64,000 nt of DNA. It comes from Actinokineospora alba. Its GTDB lineage: Bacteria > Actinomycetota > Actinomycetes > Mycobacteriales > Pseudonocardiaceae. Below, piece by piece: positions 1 to 8,525 of this stretch (position 1 is the first letter of the stretch; every line of letters starts with the position of its first letter). The position numbers and the translations under genes are program-made. The stretch lies in NCBI RefSeq assembly GCF_004362515.1, contig NZ_SNXU01000001.1:1364001-1428000 (forward strand). The letters run 5' to 3'. The notes beneath the pieces are model-generated. The model searched no databases. It saw only the letters and a list, made by a program, of their open reading frames with translations, and was not told where the DNA came from.

Positions 1-1070
1 GGACCCCACGGTTCCGCAAGGCGGGCACCATCGCGCTCGCGGTCCTGGCCGTGCTGCTGGTCGCGGCTCTGGTGCTGCCGCGCCGGATCGGGATCGACGC
101 CGCCCGCTGGATCGTGTGGCCCGGGTACCTGTGGTTCGCGGTGCTGTTCTATCTGTTCGTCGTCCTGCTGGTCCTGGAGATCCCGCGGCTCGTGGCGAAC
201 CGGTGGCCGAAGGCGAAGGCCACCGACGAGAGCCGCAGGCTGTTCCTGGCCCGCGGCGCGGCGGTCGTGGCGGCGGTCGCGGCCCCGGCCACGGTCGGCG
301 CGGGCATGGTCTCGGCCCTGAGCGCTCCCGACGTCAAGCGGTTCACGGTGCCGATCCGCAGGCTCGACCCGTCGTTCGCGGGCTTCCGGATCGCGGTGGT
401 CAGCGACATCCACCTCGGCCCCATCCTCGGCCGCGCGCACACCGAGCGGCTGGTCCGGATGATCAACGAGACCCAGCCGGACCTGGTGGCCATGGTCGGC
501 GACCTGGCCGACGGGACGGTCGAGGAACTGGGCCACGCGGCGGAGCCGCTGCGCGACCTGGTGTCGCGCGAGGGGACGTTCTTCGTCACCGGGAACCACG
601 AGTACTACTCCGGCCACCAGCAGTGGATCACCGAACTGGAACGGCTCGGCCTGCACTACCTGCGCAACACCCGCACCCCGATCACGCGGGCGGGCAAGAC
701 GTTCGACCTGGCGGGCATCACCGACGTCACCGGCAAGCAGTTCGACGACGGTCCGGACGTCGTGGGCGCCCTGCGCGGCCGCGACGAGACCACCCCGGCT
801 GTTCTGCTGGCACACCAACCGGTCCAGGTGACCGACGCGGCGCGCGCCGGGGTGGACCTGCAGCTGTCGGGCCACACCCACGGCGGGCAGCTGTACCCGT
901 TCCACCACGTCGTCGGACTGGCTCAACCCGCCGTGTCCGGCCTGTCCAAAGTGGACGACACCTGGCTGTATGTGACCAATGGGGCGGGCTTCTGGGGTCC
1001 GCCCGTGCGGGTCGGCGCGGCACCGGACATCACGGTGCTGGAGCTGGCGAGCGCGCCGATCATCCGCTGA
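1..1070 (+). CDS. Membrane-anchored metallophosphoesterase, 5' end outside window
   Basis: The reading frame is open from base 3, so the true start lies upstream; the first internal start is a GTG at base 51. Two hydrophobic segments occupy the N-terminal part, followed by a calcineurin-like phosphoesterase domain. The metal ligands are visible in order: VSDIHLG (D-x-H), GDLADG, GNHEYY, LLAHQP and SGHTHGGQ. This pattern fits the YkuE-like family of membrane-attached, Zn/Mn-dependent phosphoesterases acting outside the membrane. The substrate is unknown. The stop lies 6 bp from the stop of the convergent sigma factor gene. Family is secure; specificity is not. Confidence 0.88.
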   Translation, partial: TPRFRKAGTIALAVLAVLLVAALVLPRRIGIDAARWIVWPGYLWFAVLFYLFVVLLVLEIPRLVANRWPKAKATDESRRLFLARGAAVVAAVAAPATVGAGMVSALSAPDVKRFTVPIRRLDPSFAGFRIAVVSDIHLGPILGRAHTERLVRMINETQPDLVAMVGDLADGTVEELGHAAEPLRDLVSREGTFFVTGNHEYYSGHQQWITELERLGLHYLRNTRTPITRAGKTFDLAGITDVTGKQFDDGPDVVGALRGRDETTPAVLLAHQPVQVTDAARAGVDLQLSGHTHGGQLYPFHHVVGLAQPAVSGLSKVDDTWLYVTNGAGFWGPPVRVGAAPDITVLELASAPIIR

Positions 1071-1076
1071 GGGCCG

Positions 1077-1577
1077 CTACCAGGGCAACCGGGACCGCAG
1101 CTCCCGCCGGGCCCGATAGAGGTGCAGGTGGACACCCGCGGGAGAGATGCGCAGTTCGCGCGCGATCTCCGAGGGACGATATCCGCGCATCGAATACGCG
1201 ATCACCTGACGCTGCCGGGGCGGGTGCTCCCGCAGGCCGCTCGTGAGGTCGAGCAGTTCCTCCCGCCGCACCAGGTGGTCCAGCGGAGTCGCGGAGTCGA
1301 TCCCGGCGACCGCGCAATGCTCCACCGAGCACTCGGTGACCAGCGGCCGGTAGCAGCCGTGGCGGTCATGGTCACGCCATAGCCGGGCCGCGATGCCCCG
1401 CACGAGAGAGCAGGGATGGTCGACCGTCGTCCATCTTCGGTAAATGGCCGTCATCGCGTCCTGGGCCAAGTCCGGCGCCAGGTGGCCTGCGCCGAGTCGA
1501 ACCAACAGGTCGACCACTCGGGGCCATTGCTCTCGATAGAACCGGTCGAATTCGGAATCGGACGCATTCGTTTCCAT
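1077..1577 (-). CDS. ECF-type RNA polymerase sigma factor
   Basis: About 166 residues. A sigma-70 region 2 (FDRFYREQWPRVVDLLVR to DLAQDAMTAIYRRW) is followed by a region 4 helix-turn-helix (PPRQRQVIAYSMRGYRPSEI, then ELRISPAGVHLHLYRARREL). The frame is open further upstream to 1706, but that extension runs through an inverted repeat and the 3' end of the previous gene, so I chose the METNASDSEF start; an ATG immediately upstream (1580) is equally possible. There is no anti-sigma gene next to it. The neighbour upstream on the same strand is a small secreted protein, separated by a strong hairpin. Promoter specificity cannot be read from the sequence. Confidence 0.82.
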   Translation of the reverse strand: METNASDSEFDRFYREQWPRVVDLLVRLGAGHLAPDLAQDAMTAIYRRWTTVDHPCSLVRGIAARLWRDHDRHGCYRPLVTECSVEHCAVAGIDSATPLDHLVRREELLDLTSGLREHPPRQRQVIAYSMRGYRPSEIARELRISPAGVHLHLYRARRELRSRLPW

Positions 1578-1598
1578 CATGACCGCCGAAACACGAAA

Positions 1599-1642
1599 CC
1601 CCTGGGTCCGCGGAAAGAGAACTGATCCCGCGGGCCCAGGGG
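1599..1642 (-). terminator. Hairpin between small secreted protein and sigma factor genes
   Basis: A 15-bp stem (1599-1613 with 1628-1642, one G-U type mismatch) with a 14-nt loop. It lies 21 bp after the small secreted protein gene and 22 bp before the sigma factor start on the same strand. No long T-tract follows, so it may act as a partial terminator/attenuator rather than a full stop. Confidence 0.6.
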
Positions 1643-1662
1643 CCACGTTTATCGCATCAACC

Positions 1663-1977
1663 TCAGTCGTCGATCTCGTCGCCGGTGTGCACGACACCCT
1701 TGACACAGCGATCGATGTAGGTCGGGTTGAGCGCGTTCACGGCGACGGCCACGACACCACCGGCGATGGTGTTGTTGGTGGCGCAGACCGGGATGTTGAC
1801 GTTCTCGGCGACGTCGACGTTGTCGACGTTCACGACGCCGACCTGGCCGTCGTGGTGACCCGGGAAGTCGCTGGGGCCACCCCACTCGTCGTCGCAGTCC
1901 GTGCACGCGAACGCCGCGCTGCCGATCATCATGAGGCCCGCGACAGCGGACGCGACAAATCCTGCCTGCTTCAGCAC
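1663..1977 (-). CDS. Small secreted Cys-containing protein (chaplin/rodlin-like features)
   Basis: A 104-aa protein starting at a GTG preceded by AAGGAGTG at good spacing; the longer frame upstream (to 2097) has no such support. The N-terminus LKQAGFVASAVAGLMMIG is a signal peptide ending near AAFA. The mature part has four cysteines, an Asn/Val-rich stretch (VNVDNVDVAENVNIPV) and a hydrophobic run (TIAGGVVAVAVNAL). Small secreted Asn/Val-rich hydrophobic proteins of this style occur on the surfaces of filamentous actinomycetes, where chaplins and rodlins are the known examples. The resemblance is general and I do not see a canonical chaplin domain. Confidence 0.7.
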   Translation of the reverse strand: MLKQAGFVASAVAGLMMIGSAAFACTDCDDEWGGPSDFPGHHDGQVGVVNVDNVDVAENVNIPVCATNNTIAGGVVAVAVNALNPTYIDRCVKGVVHTGDEIDD

Positions 1978-2312
1978 TGGATCACTCCTTGATCGAGGGT
2001 TTGGATGGATCGGAAATGGTCTTCCGCCAATGCCCGGCAGCGAACCTACCGAAAGTGGGTGCCCAACTCCGCGCGAAACCACGGCGAAACAGAACAACCA
2101 CCCGAATCGGCATTAATCGCGCCCCGCCATTGACGGTGAGCCACTTAATGATCAACCAGCTCACCCGTCAGAGCCGAGGCATCACCCATTCGGGACGACT
2201 AGATCCGCGAATGTCGGGATTCATTCGACATCACGGGTCGCGGGTTCCCCCGACTGGCATTTCGCGAGCCGCCGCGCACGGCGATCTGGCACCTACCGAA
2301 GACGTCGCTCGA
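1978..2312. other. Intergenic region with no gene seen
   Basis: 335 bp between the pknG stop and the small secreted protein start, both on the minus strand. It is less GC-rich than its surroundings and must hold the promoter of the secreted protein gene. I recognise no gene, RNA or strong hairpin in it. Confidence 0.6.
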
Positions 2313-5300
2313 TCAGGTGAAGGTGCGGGGCCGGATGGAGTTGGCCTTGTCCACCAGCGCGTGTCGTTGTTCCGCGGTGCCCGCGAGCCGGGCCAGCGCG
2401 CGGTAGCAGCGTTCCAAGCCGAAGCGGAGTTCGCGCTCCGACAGGTCGCAGCCGAGGACCTGCCGGTTCGGCGTCGCCGGGTGCGCGCCCGGCTTGCCCG
2501 CCTTGACCCAGCCGTAGGCGGCTTCCAGCACGTCGGCGGACAGCCGCGTCCGCCGCTCGGCGTCGAGGACCAGCCGTTCCAGCCGCTTGGCGGCGTCGTG
2601 GATGTCCGGCTCGGCGACCGGGGTCTGACCGGTCGGCCGGGTCTTGACCTTGATCGCGGCGACCTGCGCGGCCACGTGGTGGCTCGAGGTGTCCGGCACC
2701 GAGTGCAGGACCTCGATCGCCCCGTTGCGCGCGGTCTGGGCGAGGTACACCCGGGCCAGGCCGAACGCGGCGCTGACGTACGAGTGGTCGGTGCGCCAGA
2801 CCAGTTCGTAGTAGCGGGCGGCGGAGAAGTGGTCGCCCTCCTGCTCCGCGCTGGCGGCAAGCGCGAGCTTGGGGGCGATCTCGCCGGGCACCGCGTCGTA
2901 GACGTGCTCGAAGGACTCGCGGGCGGCCTTCGGGTGCCCGCCCGCCAGGGCGATCAGGCCCCGGTACCAGTTCGGGCGCCAGTCGGCCGGGTCCGCGACG
3001 AGCCTGCGGGCCGCGTCGAGCTCCGACGACGCCGCACGCAGATCCCCTTGCTCCATGCGGGCTTTGACCAGTCGCAGCCGCACCTCGATCGAGTCCTGCG
3101 GAGCGGCGGTCAGCGCCGCGACGAGTTCGGCGGGCTCGGTGGCGGTGATGCTGGCGAGGACGGCGGCGGCCGGGTCGTCGGTGTCGATCAGCGGCAGCGG
3201 CAGCACGGAGGCGACGTCGGCGGGGCTCGGCAGCGGCAGCGGCTCCGGGCCCTCGGACACGACCGAGCCGAACGTCCTGGTCTCCACACCGAACACAGTG
3301 GACAGACCGGGCCGCGGCCTGCCGGTGCCCAGCGCCATGACCTCGCGCAGCACGCCGGTCAGCTGGTCGGCCATCTCCTCCGCGGAGGCGAAGCGCTGCA
3401 CCGGATCGGCGTGCGTCGCCCGCTTGAGGACCCGGTAGTAGCTGCTGAACAGCGCGAACAGCGGCTCGGCGTCCGGGGCGGGAAGGGTGTGCTTGTAGCG
3501 GCTCGTGTAGCCGGCGAACTCGATCGACAGGACGGCCAGGGTGCGGCCGACGGTGTAGATGTCGGAGGCCACGGTGGCGCCCTCGGTGGCCAGTTCGGGC
3601 GCGGCGTAGCCGGAGGTGAAGAACAGCGGGCTCTCGTAGTCGTCGGTCTTGCGGACGGCGCCGAGGTCGATCAGCTTGAGCTGCTCGCCGTGCTGGATCA
3701 CGTTGTCGGGCTTGAGGTCGCAGTAGAGCATGTCGATGCTGTGCAGGTAGCCGATGGCGGGCAGGATCTCCAGGCCGTAGGCGATCACCTGCCCGATCGG
3801 CAGCGGCTCGGCCCGGCCCGCCTCGCGGTGGTGTTCGAGCGCGAGCTGGCGCAGCGACTGGCCGCCGACGTACTCCATGACGATGTAGCCGACCAGGTTG
3901 CCGGTGTTGGGGTCCGGGTGCTGGACGAAGTTGTAGATCTTGACGACGTTGGGGTGCTCGACCTCGGCGAGGAACCGCCGCTCGGCCACGGCCGAGGCCA
4001 TGGACGTCGCGTCGCCGGTGTCGATCATGCCCTTGAGGACCACCCAGCGGTCGCTGACGTTGTGGTCCTTGGCCAGGTAGATCCAGCCGAGGCCGCCGTA
4101 GGCGATGCTGCCGAGCACCTCGTACTGGCCGCCGACGAGGTCGCCGCGGAACAGCCGGGGGCGGAAGTTGAACGCCTGGCCGCACTTGTGGCACTCGCCC
4201 TCGGCCGGGCCGGGCGCACCGTCGGTGCCGCGGCCGACCTCGGCGCCACAGTTGTTGCAGAAGCGCTTGTTCTCCGACACCGACGGGTCGTCGAGGACCG
4301 CGCTCGCCGGGTCCTTGACCGGCACCACGGGAACGTCGACCAGACCGGCGCCCAGCCTGCCCCGCCCACTGGCCCGCGACGCGGTGCGCCTGCTGGTGCC
4401 GGGGAAGGAACTGGACCCGGTGGTGATCGGCCCGGACTCGGTCCGGGTCGCGAGCGGATGGGGTGTCTGCTGGGGTTCCTCCGGCGGCTTCGGCGGCACG
4501 ATGCTCTGGGTGAGCGTGTGCATGCCGAGCACGCTGGTGGGCTGCGGGTCGCCGTCGCTCAGGGCGGTGTCGGGCAGGACACCGGGCTGGCGGGGGGCGA
4601 CCTGCGGCAGTTCCTGCGGCCAAGGGGCGCCGGGGAACGGGGAACGCGACGGATCACCTGGTGCGGATCCGGTGCGGCGCGGATCGCCGTGGGCGGCGGA
4701 TGGGGGTTGACGGCGCTGACCGGACTGGGGCTGCCCGCCCTGCGACGGCGGACCTGACTGGCCCTGGGAACCAGGGGCCCTGCCCTGCTGAGCCTGGCCC
4801 TGCTGAGGTTGCCCTTGCTGGGTTTGGCCCTGCTGGGCTTGGCCCTGCTGAGGCTGACCCTGCTGGACTTGGCCCTGCTGAGGCTGACCCTGCTGGACTT
4901 GGCCCTGCTGAGGCTGACCCTGCTGGACTTGGCCCTGCTGAGGCTGACCCTGCTGAGCTTCGCCCTGCGGAGCTTGGCCCTGCTGAGGTTGGCCCTGCTG
5001 GGCGTTGGAACCCGCGGCCTGGTGACCCTGTGCGCCGTGCACGGGCTGGCCTTGCGACGGCTGGCCTTGCGAGCCGGGAGCGCCGAACGGCTGGTGCGCC
5101 TGGGAACCAGGGGCGCCGGCGAGCTGGTGGCCTTGCGTGTTGCGGCCTTGCGGGGCCTGAGCCGGAGGCTGCTGACCACGAGGTCCCTGCGGCCCCTGAC
5201 CGTGGCCCGTGGGCGTGCCCTGCGGGTAGGGCCTGCCCTGGGTGGCCGAGGGATGCGGCGGCTGCCCCTGGGGCCGCCAACCCTGCTGCTGGCCCTGCGT

Positions 5301-5750
5301 CCCGCGGGGAGGTGTCTGCGGCGGTGCGCCCTGCGGATGCGGCTGCCCCTGTGTGCCGGGCGCGTGCGGCCGCGGTTGCCCCGCGGCAAAGGCGCCGGCC
5401 TGACCGGGCGCACCCGGAACGGGGTACTGCGCGGTCCCCGCCGGCTGGGGGTTCGCGGCGAACGGTTGCTGCGCCTGGGTTGCCTGCCGTGGCTGCGCGT
5501 GCGGGCGGGGCGGCTGGCTCTGCCCGGCGAACGGCGGCTCGGTGGCACCGGTCGACGCGGGGTGCCTGCCCGGTCCGGATTCCGTGCCGCCGGTGGTGGC
5601 CTGCGGCCTGCCCGGTGAGTCCGCCGGCGTCCGCGGCGCCGAGCCGGAACGCTTCGGGTCGGCGTCACGCTGGATCTGCCACTGGAGCTTCTCCGGGCGC
5701 GGCTCGGGCTCCTCGCGGGGCTCGTCGCCGGGGGGTGTCCACTGTGTCAT
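2313..5750 (-). CDS. pknG: Serine/threonine protein kinase PknG with long disordered N-terminus
   Basis: 1145 residues against about 750 in mycobacterial PknG. Residues 1-490 are Gln/Pro/Gly-rich and contain a decapeptide tandem repeat (about 262-306). A rubredoxin-like metal site follows (C498, C501, C520, C523), then the kinase domain (about 537-800): glycine loop GSIAYGGLGW, catalytic Lys in VVLKG (573), YCDLKPDN (Asp 678, lacking the usual HRD Arg as in PknG) and DLG (695). The C-terminus is TPR-type helical repeats. In actinobacteria PknG senses amino acids with GlnH and GlnX and phosphorylates GarA/OdhI to control 2-oxoglutarate metabolism. The gene follows glnH by 7 bp and closes the operon. 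Confidence 0.96.
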   Translation of the reverse strand: MTQWTPPGDEPREEPEPRPEKLQWQIQRDADPKRSGSAPRTPADSPGRPQATTGGTESGPGRHPASTGATEPPFAGQSQPPRPHAQPRQATQAQQPFAANPQPAGTAQYPVPGAPGQAGAFAAGQPRPHAPGTQGQPHPQGAPPQTPPRGTQGQQQGWRPQGQPPHPSATQGRPYPQGTPTGHGQGPQGPRGQQPPAQAPQGRNTQGHQLAGAPGSQAHQPFGAPGSQGQPSQGQPVHGAQGHQAAGSNAQQGQPQQGQAPQGEAQQGQPQQGQVQQGQPQQGQVQQGQPQQGQVQQGQPQQGQAQQGQTQQGQPQQGQAQQGRAPGSQGQSGPPSQGGQPQSGQRRQPPSAAHGDPRRTGSAPGDPSRSPFPGAPWPQELPQVAPRQPGVLPDTALSDGDPQPTSVLGMHTLTQSIVPPKPPEEPQQTPHPLATRTESGPITTGSSSFPGTSRRTASRASGRGRLGAGLVDVPVVPVKDPASAVLDDPSVSENKRFCNNCGAEVGRGTDGAPGPAEGECHKCGQAFNFRPRLFRGDLVGGQYEVLGSIAYGGLGWIYLAKDHNVSDRWVVLKGMIDTGDATSMASAVAERRFLAEVEHPNVVKIYNFVQHPDPNTGNLVGYIVMEYVGGQSLRQLALEHHREAGRAEPLPIGQVIAYGLEILPAIGYLHSIDMLYCDLKPDNVIQHGEQLKLIDLGAVRKTDDYESPLFFTSGYAAPELATEGATVASDIYTVGRTLAVLSIEFAGYTSRYKHTLPAPDAEPLFALFSSYYRVLKRATHADPVQRFASAEEMADQLTGVLREVMALGTGRPRPGLSTVFGVETRTFGSVVSEGPEPLPLPSPADVASVLPLPLIDTDDPAAAVLASITATEPAELVAALTAAPQDSIEVRLRLVKARMEQGDLRAASSELDAARRLVADPADWRPNWYRGLIALAGGHPKAARESFEHVYDAVPGEIAPKLALAASAEQEGDHFSAARYYELVWRTDHSYVSAAFGLARVYLAQTARNGAIEVLHSVPDTSSHHVAAQVAAIKVKTRPTGQTPVAEPDIHDAAKRLERLVLDAERRTRLSADVLEAAYGWVKAGKPGAHPATPNRQVLGCDLSERELRFGLERCYRALARLAGTAEQRHALVDKANSIRPRTFT
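4831..4980 (-). repeat. 30-bp tandem repeat within pknG
   Basis: Three identical 30-bp units lie at 4861-4890, 4891-4920 and 4921-4950, flanked by one near-identical unit (4831-4860) and one diverged unit (4951-4980). They encode the decapeptide QQGQVQQGQP, and looser QQGQ repeats continue on both sides. Perfect identity at DNA level suggests recent expansion by slippage or recombination. Confidence 0.95.
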
Positions 5751-5757
5751 CTCGGCC

Positions 5758-6735
5758 TCAGTCCCGGTACTTGACCGTCGGGGGCGCGGCCTGTTCGCCC
5801 GCCTGGGTGAGCCAGCGCCCGTAGCTGGCCGTCCACGAGCCGCTCGCGATCGACTTCTCCAGCACGCCGTTGACGAACCGGACCATGTCCACGTTCGCCT
5901 TCGGGATGCCGATGCCGTAGGGCTCCTCGGTGAACCGCGGTCCGACCATCTTCACGTTCGGGTCCTGTGCGACCATCCCGGCCAGGATCGTGTCGTCCGT
6001 GGACACGCCGACGACCTGTCCCTGCTGCAGCATCAGCAGGCAGTCCGTCCAGTTGTCCACGGCGACGACCTCGGGCGGCGCGGGGGAGTCGCGCAGCTTG
6101 TTCAGCGACGTGGACCCCTTGGCCGCGCAGACGCGCTGGCCGCGGAGCTGATCGACGCCGGTGATCTCGGAGCCGCGGTCCACCAGCAGGCGCTGGCCCG
6201 CGACGTAGTAGATCGCGGAGAAGTTGATGTCGACCCAGCGGGCGCAGGTCGCGGTCATCGTGCGGACGACGATGTCGACCTCGCCGCTCTGCAGCGCGGG
6301 AATCCGCTCCGCCGAGGTGATGACCTTGAACTGGACCTTGTTGGCGTCACCGAAGATGGCCGCGGCGATCTCGCGGACCCGGTCGATGTCGAAGCCCTCG
6401 ATCTGGTTGCTGGTCGGGTTTCGGAACCCGAACAGGAAGGTGTTCTGGTCGACGCCCGCGATGAGCCTGCCGCGGTCCTGGATCTTCTTCATCGTCGACC
6501 CCTCCGGCATCGCGCCGGGGCCGGGCATCGCGCCGGGGCGCAGGCTGGCGGTGGGGTCGCACGGCGGGACCTGGGTGGCCGCGCCGGTGGTCGTCGGCGG
6601 GTTCACGACCACGCCGACCGGCTCGGGCCGCTGGGCGGACTGCACGGCGGCCAGGTCGACCGGCTTGCCCGTGGCCGTGCAGGCGGTGGCCAGCATGGCC
6701 AGCGCCGCTACGAGTGCCGCTGTGGCACGCCTCAT
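5758..6735 (-). CDS. glnH: Amino-acid-binding lipoprotein GlnH
   Basis: 325 residues. The N-terminus MRRATAALVAALAMLATAC is a lipoprotein signal with the lipid Cys at about position 19. The body is a family 3 periplasmic solute-binding domain (IAGVDQNTFLFGFRNP, GFDIDRVREIA, VRTMTATCARW, VCAAKGSTSL). No ABC permease or ATPase genes are beside it, so it is a sensor component rather than a transporter part. In mycobacteria GlnH binds Asp/Glu and signals through GlnX to PknG. It overlaps glnX by 4 nt and precedes pknG by 7 nt, matching the known glnX-glnH-pknG order. Confidence 0.93.
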   Translation of the reverse strand: MRRATAALVAALAMLATACTATGKPVDLAAVQSAQRPEPVGVVVNPPTTTGAATQVPPCDPTASLRPGAMPGPGAMPEGSTMKKIQDRGRLIAGVDQNTFLFGFRNPTSNQIEGFDIDRVREIAAAIFGDANKVQFKVITSAERIPALQSGEVDIVVRTMTATCARWVDINFSAIYYVAGQRLLVDRGSEITGVDQLRGQRVCAAKGSTSLNKLRDSPAPPEVVAVDNWTDCLLMLQQGQVVGVSTDDTILAGMVAQDPNVKMVGPRFTEEPYGIGIPKANVDMVRFVNGVLEKSIASGSWTASYGRWLTQAGEQAAPPTVKYRD

Positions 6736-8057
6736 CGGTACTCCCGCAGTCGTTCCCGGATGCCGAGCAGGATCCCGGCCACGGCGATGATCGCCAGCAC
6801 GACGACGCCGGGAACCAGGCCGGTCAACGCCGCACCGGCGTACTTGGTCTGGGTGAAGAACTCCTCGCGGCCCGCGTTGAGGGCCGTGATCAGGTTCTTG
6901 TCGAGCTTGCCGAACGCCGTGGCCGAGCTGTCCGGCGCGGCGCCGATGGCCGTGGCGACGGCCTCCTCGTACTGGCCGCCGTCGTCGAGTTCACGGATCT
7001 TCTTGTGCGCGGCGACCCACGCGTCGGCGTTGGCGCGGGCCTGGTCGACCTCGCCCGCGATCGCCGGGCTGGAGGCCAGCTCCCTGGCCTGGCGCAGCAG
7101 GTTGCCCCGGTCGCCGCCGCTGAAGGTGACGGAAAGTTCCTGCCACTCCTTCTCATACCCGGGCCCGTCGCCGCGGGCGACCAGGGTCAGGGTCTCGTCG
7201 GCGCGGCACTTCAGCGAGTTGATCCTGGCCTGCACCAGCACGTCGACCTGCTGCGAGCCGTTGCGTTCGCCGTCGCCGACCTGGGTCGCGCTGATGATCA
7301 GCGCCGCGGCGCCCCACATGAGGGCCAGGGCGACGGCGAGCGTCGCGCCGAACAGGCCGACGTTGAGCAGCCGGTTGGTCTTGCGGGTCAGGTAGCGCTG
7401 GCTCATCACGAGCGCGGCGAGCAGGCCCACGGTGAGCAGCAGGGTGAACCAGGGGAACGACCTGGCCTCGGCCTGGCCTGCCTTGAGCCGGTCGTAGTCG
7501 ATCGCATAGAGCTGCTCGGCGGCGGGCAGGATCTTCGACCGCATCAGCCCCGACGCCTCGCGCAGGTACGCCGCGCCCGCCGGGAAGCCCTGGCGGTTGT
7601 TGGTGCGCGCGGTCTCGATCAGTCCCGTGTAGACGGGCAGCTGCTGCGAGAGCGTGCTGACCTGCTGCTCGGCCAGCGAGTCGCCCGCGACGTCCGAGGA
7701 CGCCTTGCCGAGCGCGGCGCCCGCCTGGGCGATGTCGAACTCGTAGCGTGACCGCAGCGCGGCGGGCTCGACACCGCCGGAGAGGAACGCGCTGGCCGCG
7801 GTGGCGTCGGCGTCCGACAGCGACCGGTAGATCTGCTGCGCGGCCGCGGCCAGGGGCTCACGGTGGTCGGTCAGCTCGTCGAGGGTGGACTGCTTCGTCT
7901 GCAGGGTCACGGCGGCGAAAAGGCCGGTGACCACGGTCAACAGGAGCAGGCCGACCGCGATCAGGCTCAGCCTGCCAGGGGTCGTCGTCGCCGAGTGGGT
8001 CACTCGACGCAACGGCGAAGCCTGCCTGGCCTCGGCGGTCACCACGGATACGTCCAC
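6732..8057 (-). CDS. glnX: Membrane signal transducer GlnX
   Basis: 441 residues starting at a GTG. There are four hydrophobic segments: one near the N-terminus (LSLIAVGLLLLTVVTGLFAA), two centrally (FTLLLTVGLLAALVMS and LLNVGLFGATLAVALALMWG) and one at the C-terminus (AALTGLVPGVVVLAIIAVAG). The two large segments between them are helical extracytoplasmic sensor-like domains. The mycobacterial homologue couples external amino-acid sensing by GlnH to PknG. ATGA overlap with glnH implies translational coupling. It is the first gene of the operon; its promoter must lie in 8058-8301. Confidence 0.9.
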   Translation of the reverse strand: MDVSVVTAEARQASPLRRVTHSATTTPGRLSLIAVGLLLLTVVTGLFAAVTLQTKQSTLDELTDHREPLAAAAQQIYRSLSDADATAASAFLSGGVEPAALRSRYEFDIAQAGAALGKASSDVAGDSLAEQQVSTLSQQLPVYTGLIETARTNNRQGFPAGAAYLREASGLMRSKILPAAEQLYAIDYDRLKAGQAEARSFPWFTLLLTVGLLAALVMSQRYLTRKTNRLLNVGLFGATLAVALALMWGAAALIISATQVGDGERNGSQQVDVLVQARINSLKCRADETLTLVARGDGPGYEKEWQELSVTFSGGDRGNLLRQARELASSPAIAGEVDQARANADAWVAAHKKIRELDDGGQYEEAVATAIGAAPDSSATAFGKLDKNLITALNAGREEFFTQTKYAGAALTGLVPGVVVLAIIAVAGILLGIRERLREYR

Positions 8058-8301
8058 GGGGCAACAGTCAACAACACAAACCCACCCACGACGCCCGCTT
8101 TCCCCCGGCGGTTATCTGCCTGTGACGCCGGCACCTTGTCGGAAAGAACCTAGTCGACCGCCACCCGGCGAGCCACCACGGCTGGATTTAACCTGCCGCG
8201 TCCCAATGGCGACGGTGAGTCACCAAAAGTCCTTCTTGCGTGCAGGTCAATCGCCTGGTTGCCCTCTGGTTCTGCCCGCGCGCCTCTGGGACCGTCGTTG
8301 T

Positions 8302-8520
8302 ATGACCAGTGATCACAACATGCGGCATGTCGCCACGTTCTGCGGCCAGTGCAGCTGTGGCTGCCCGGAGCTGTGGATCGATCCGGACGCACCCGAGGAG
8401 AAGCGGGTGGTCATCACCGACGACTTCGGCCAGCGGATCCAGATGAGCGTCGGACAGCTCACCGACCTCGTGGCCGACGTCAAGAACGGTGTCCTCGACG
8501 AATTGCTCATCCCGAGCTAG
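8302..8520 (+). CDS. Small Cys-rich protein, possible metal-binding
   Basis: 72 residues from the ATG at 8302 (MTSDHNMRHV). The notable feature is FCGQCSCGCPELWID, with four Cys in a CxxCxCxC spacing, followed by a conserved-looking segment VVITDDFGQRIQMS and a helical tail ending LLIPS. It is cytosolic by appearance, with no signal or membrane segment. The Cys cluster could bind a metal ion or a small iron-sulfur cluster; a modified-peptide precursor is a less likely alternative because no maturase lies nearby. Five bp after its stop a membrane protein gene starts on the same strand. I do not recognise a named family. Confidence 0.75.
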   Translation: MTSDHNMRHVATFCGQCSCGCPELWIDPDAPEEKRVVITDDFGQRIQMSVGQLTDLVADVKNGVLDELLIPS

Positions 8521-8525
8521 CCACT

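Noticed and set aside
1989..4757. 922-codon open frame on the plus strand opposite pknG
   Set aside because: High-GC shadow of the pknG coding frame; Val/Arg/Gly/Asp-rich translation without domains or SD.
4661..5824. 387-codon plus-strand frame opposite the pknG repeats
   Set aside because: Its AEADPAGLGP-type repeats are simply the complement of the pknG 30-bp repeats.
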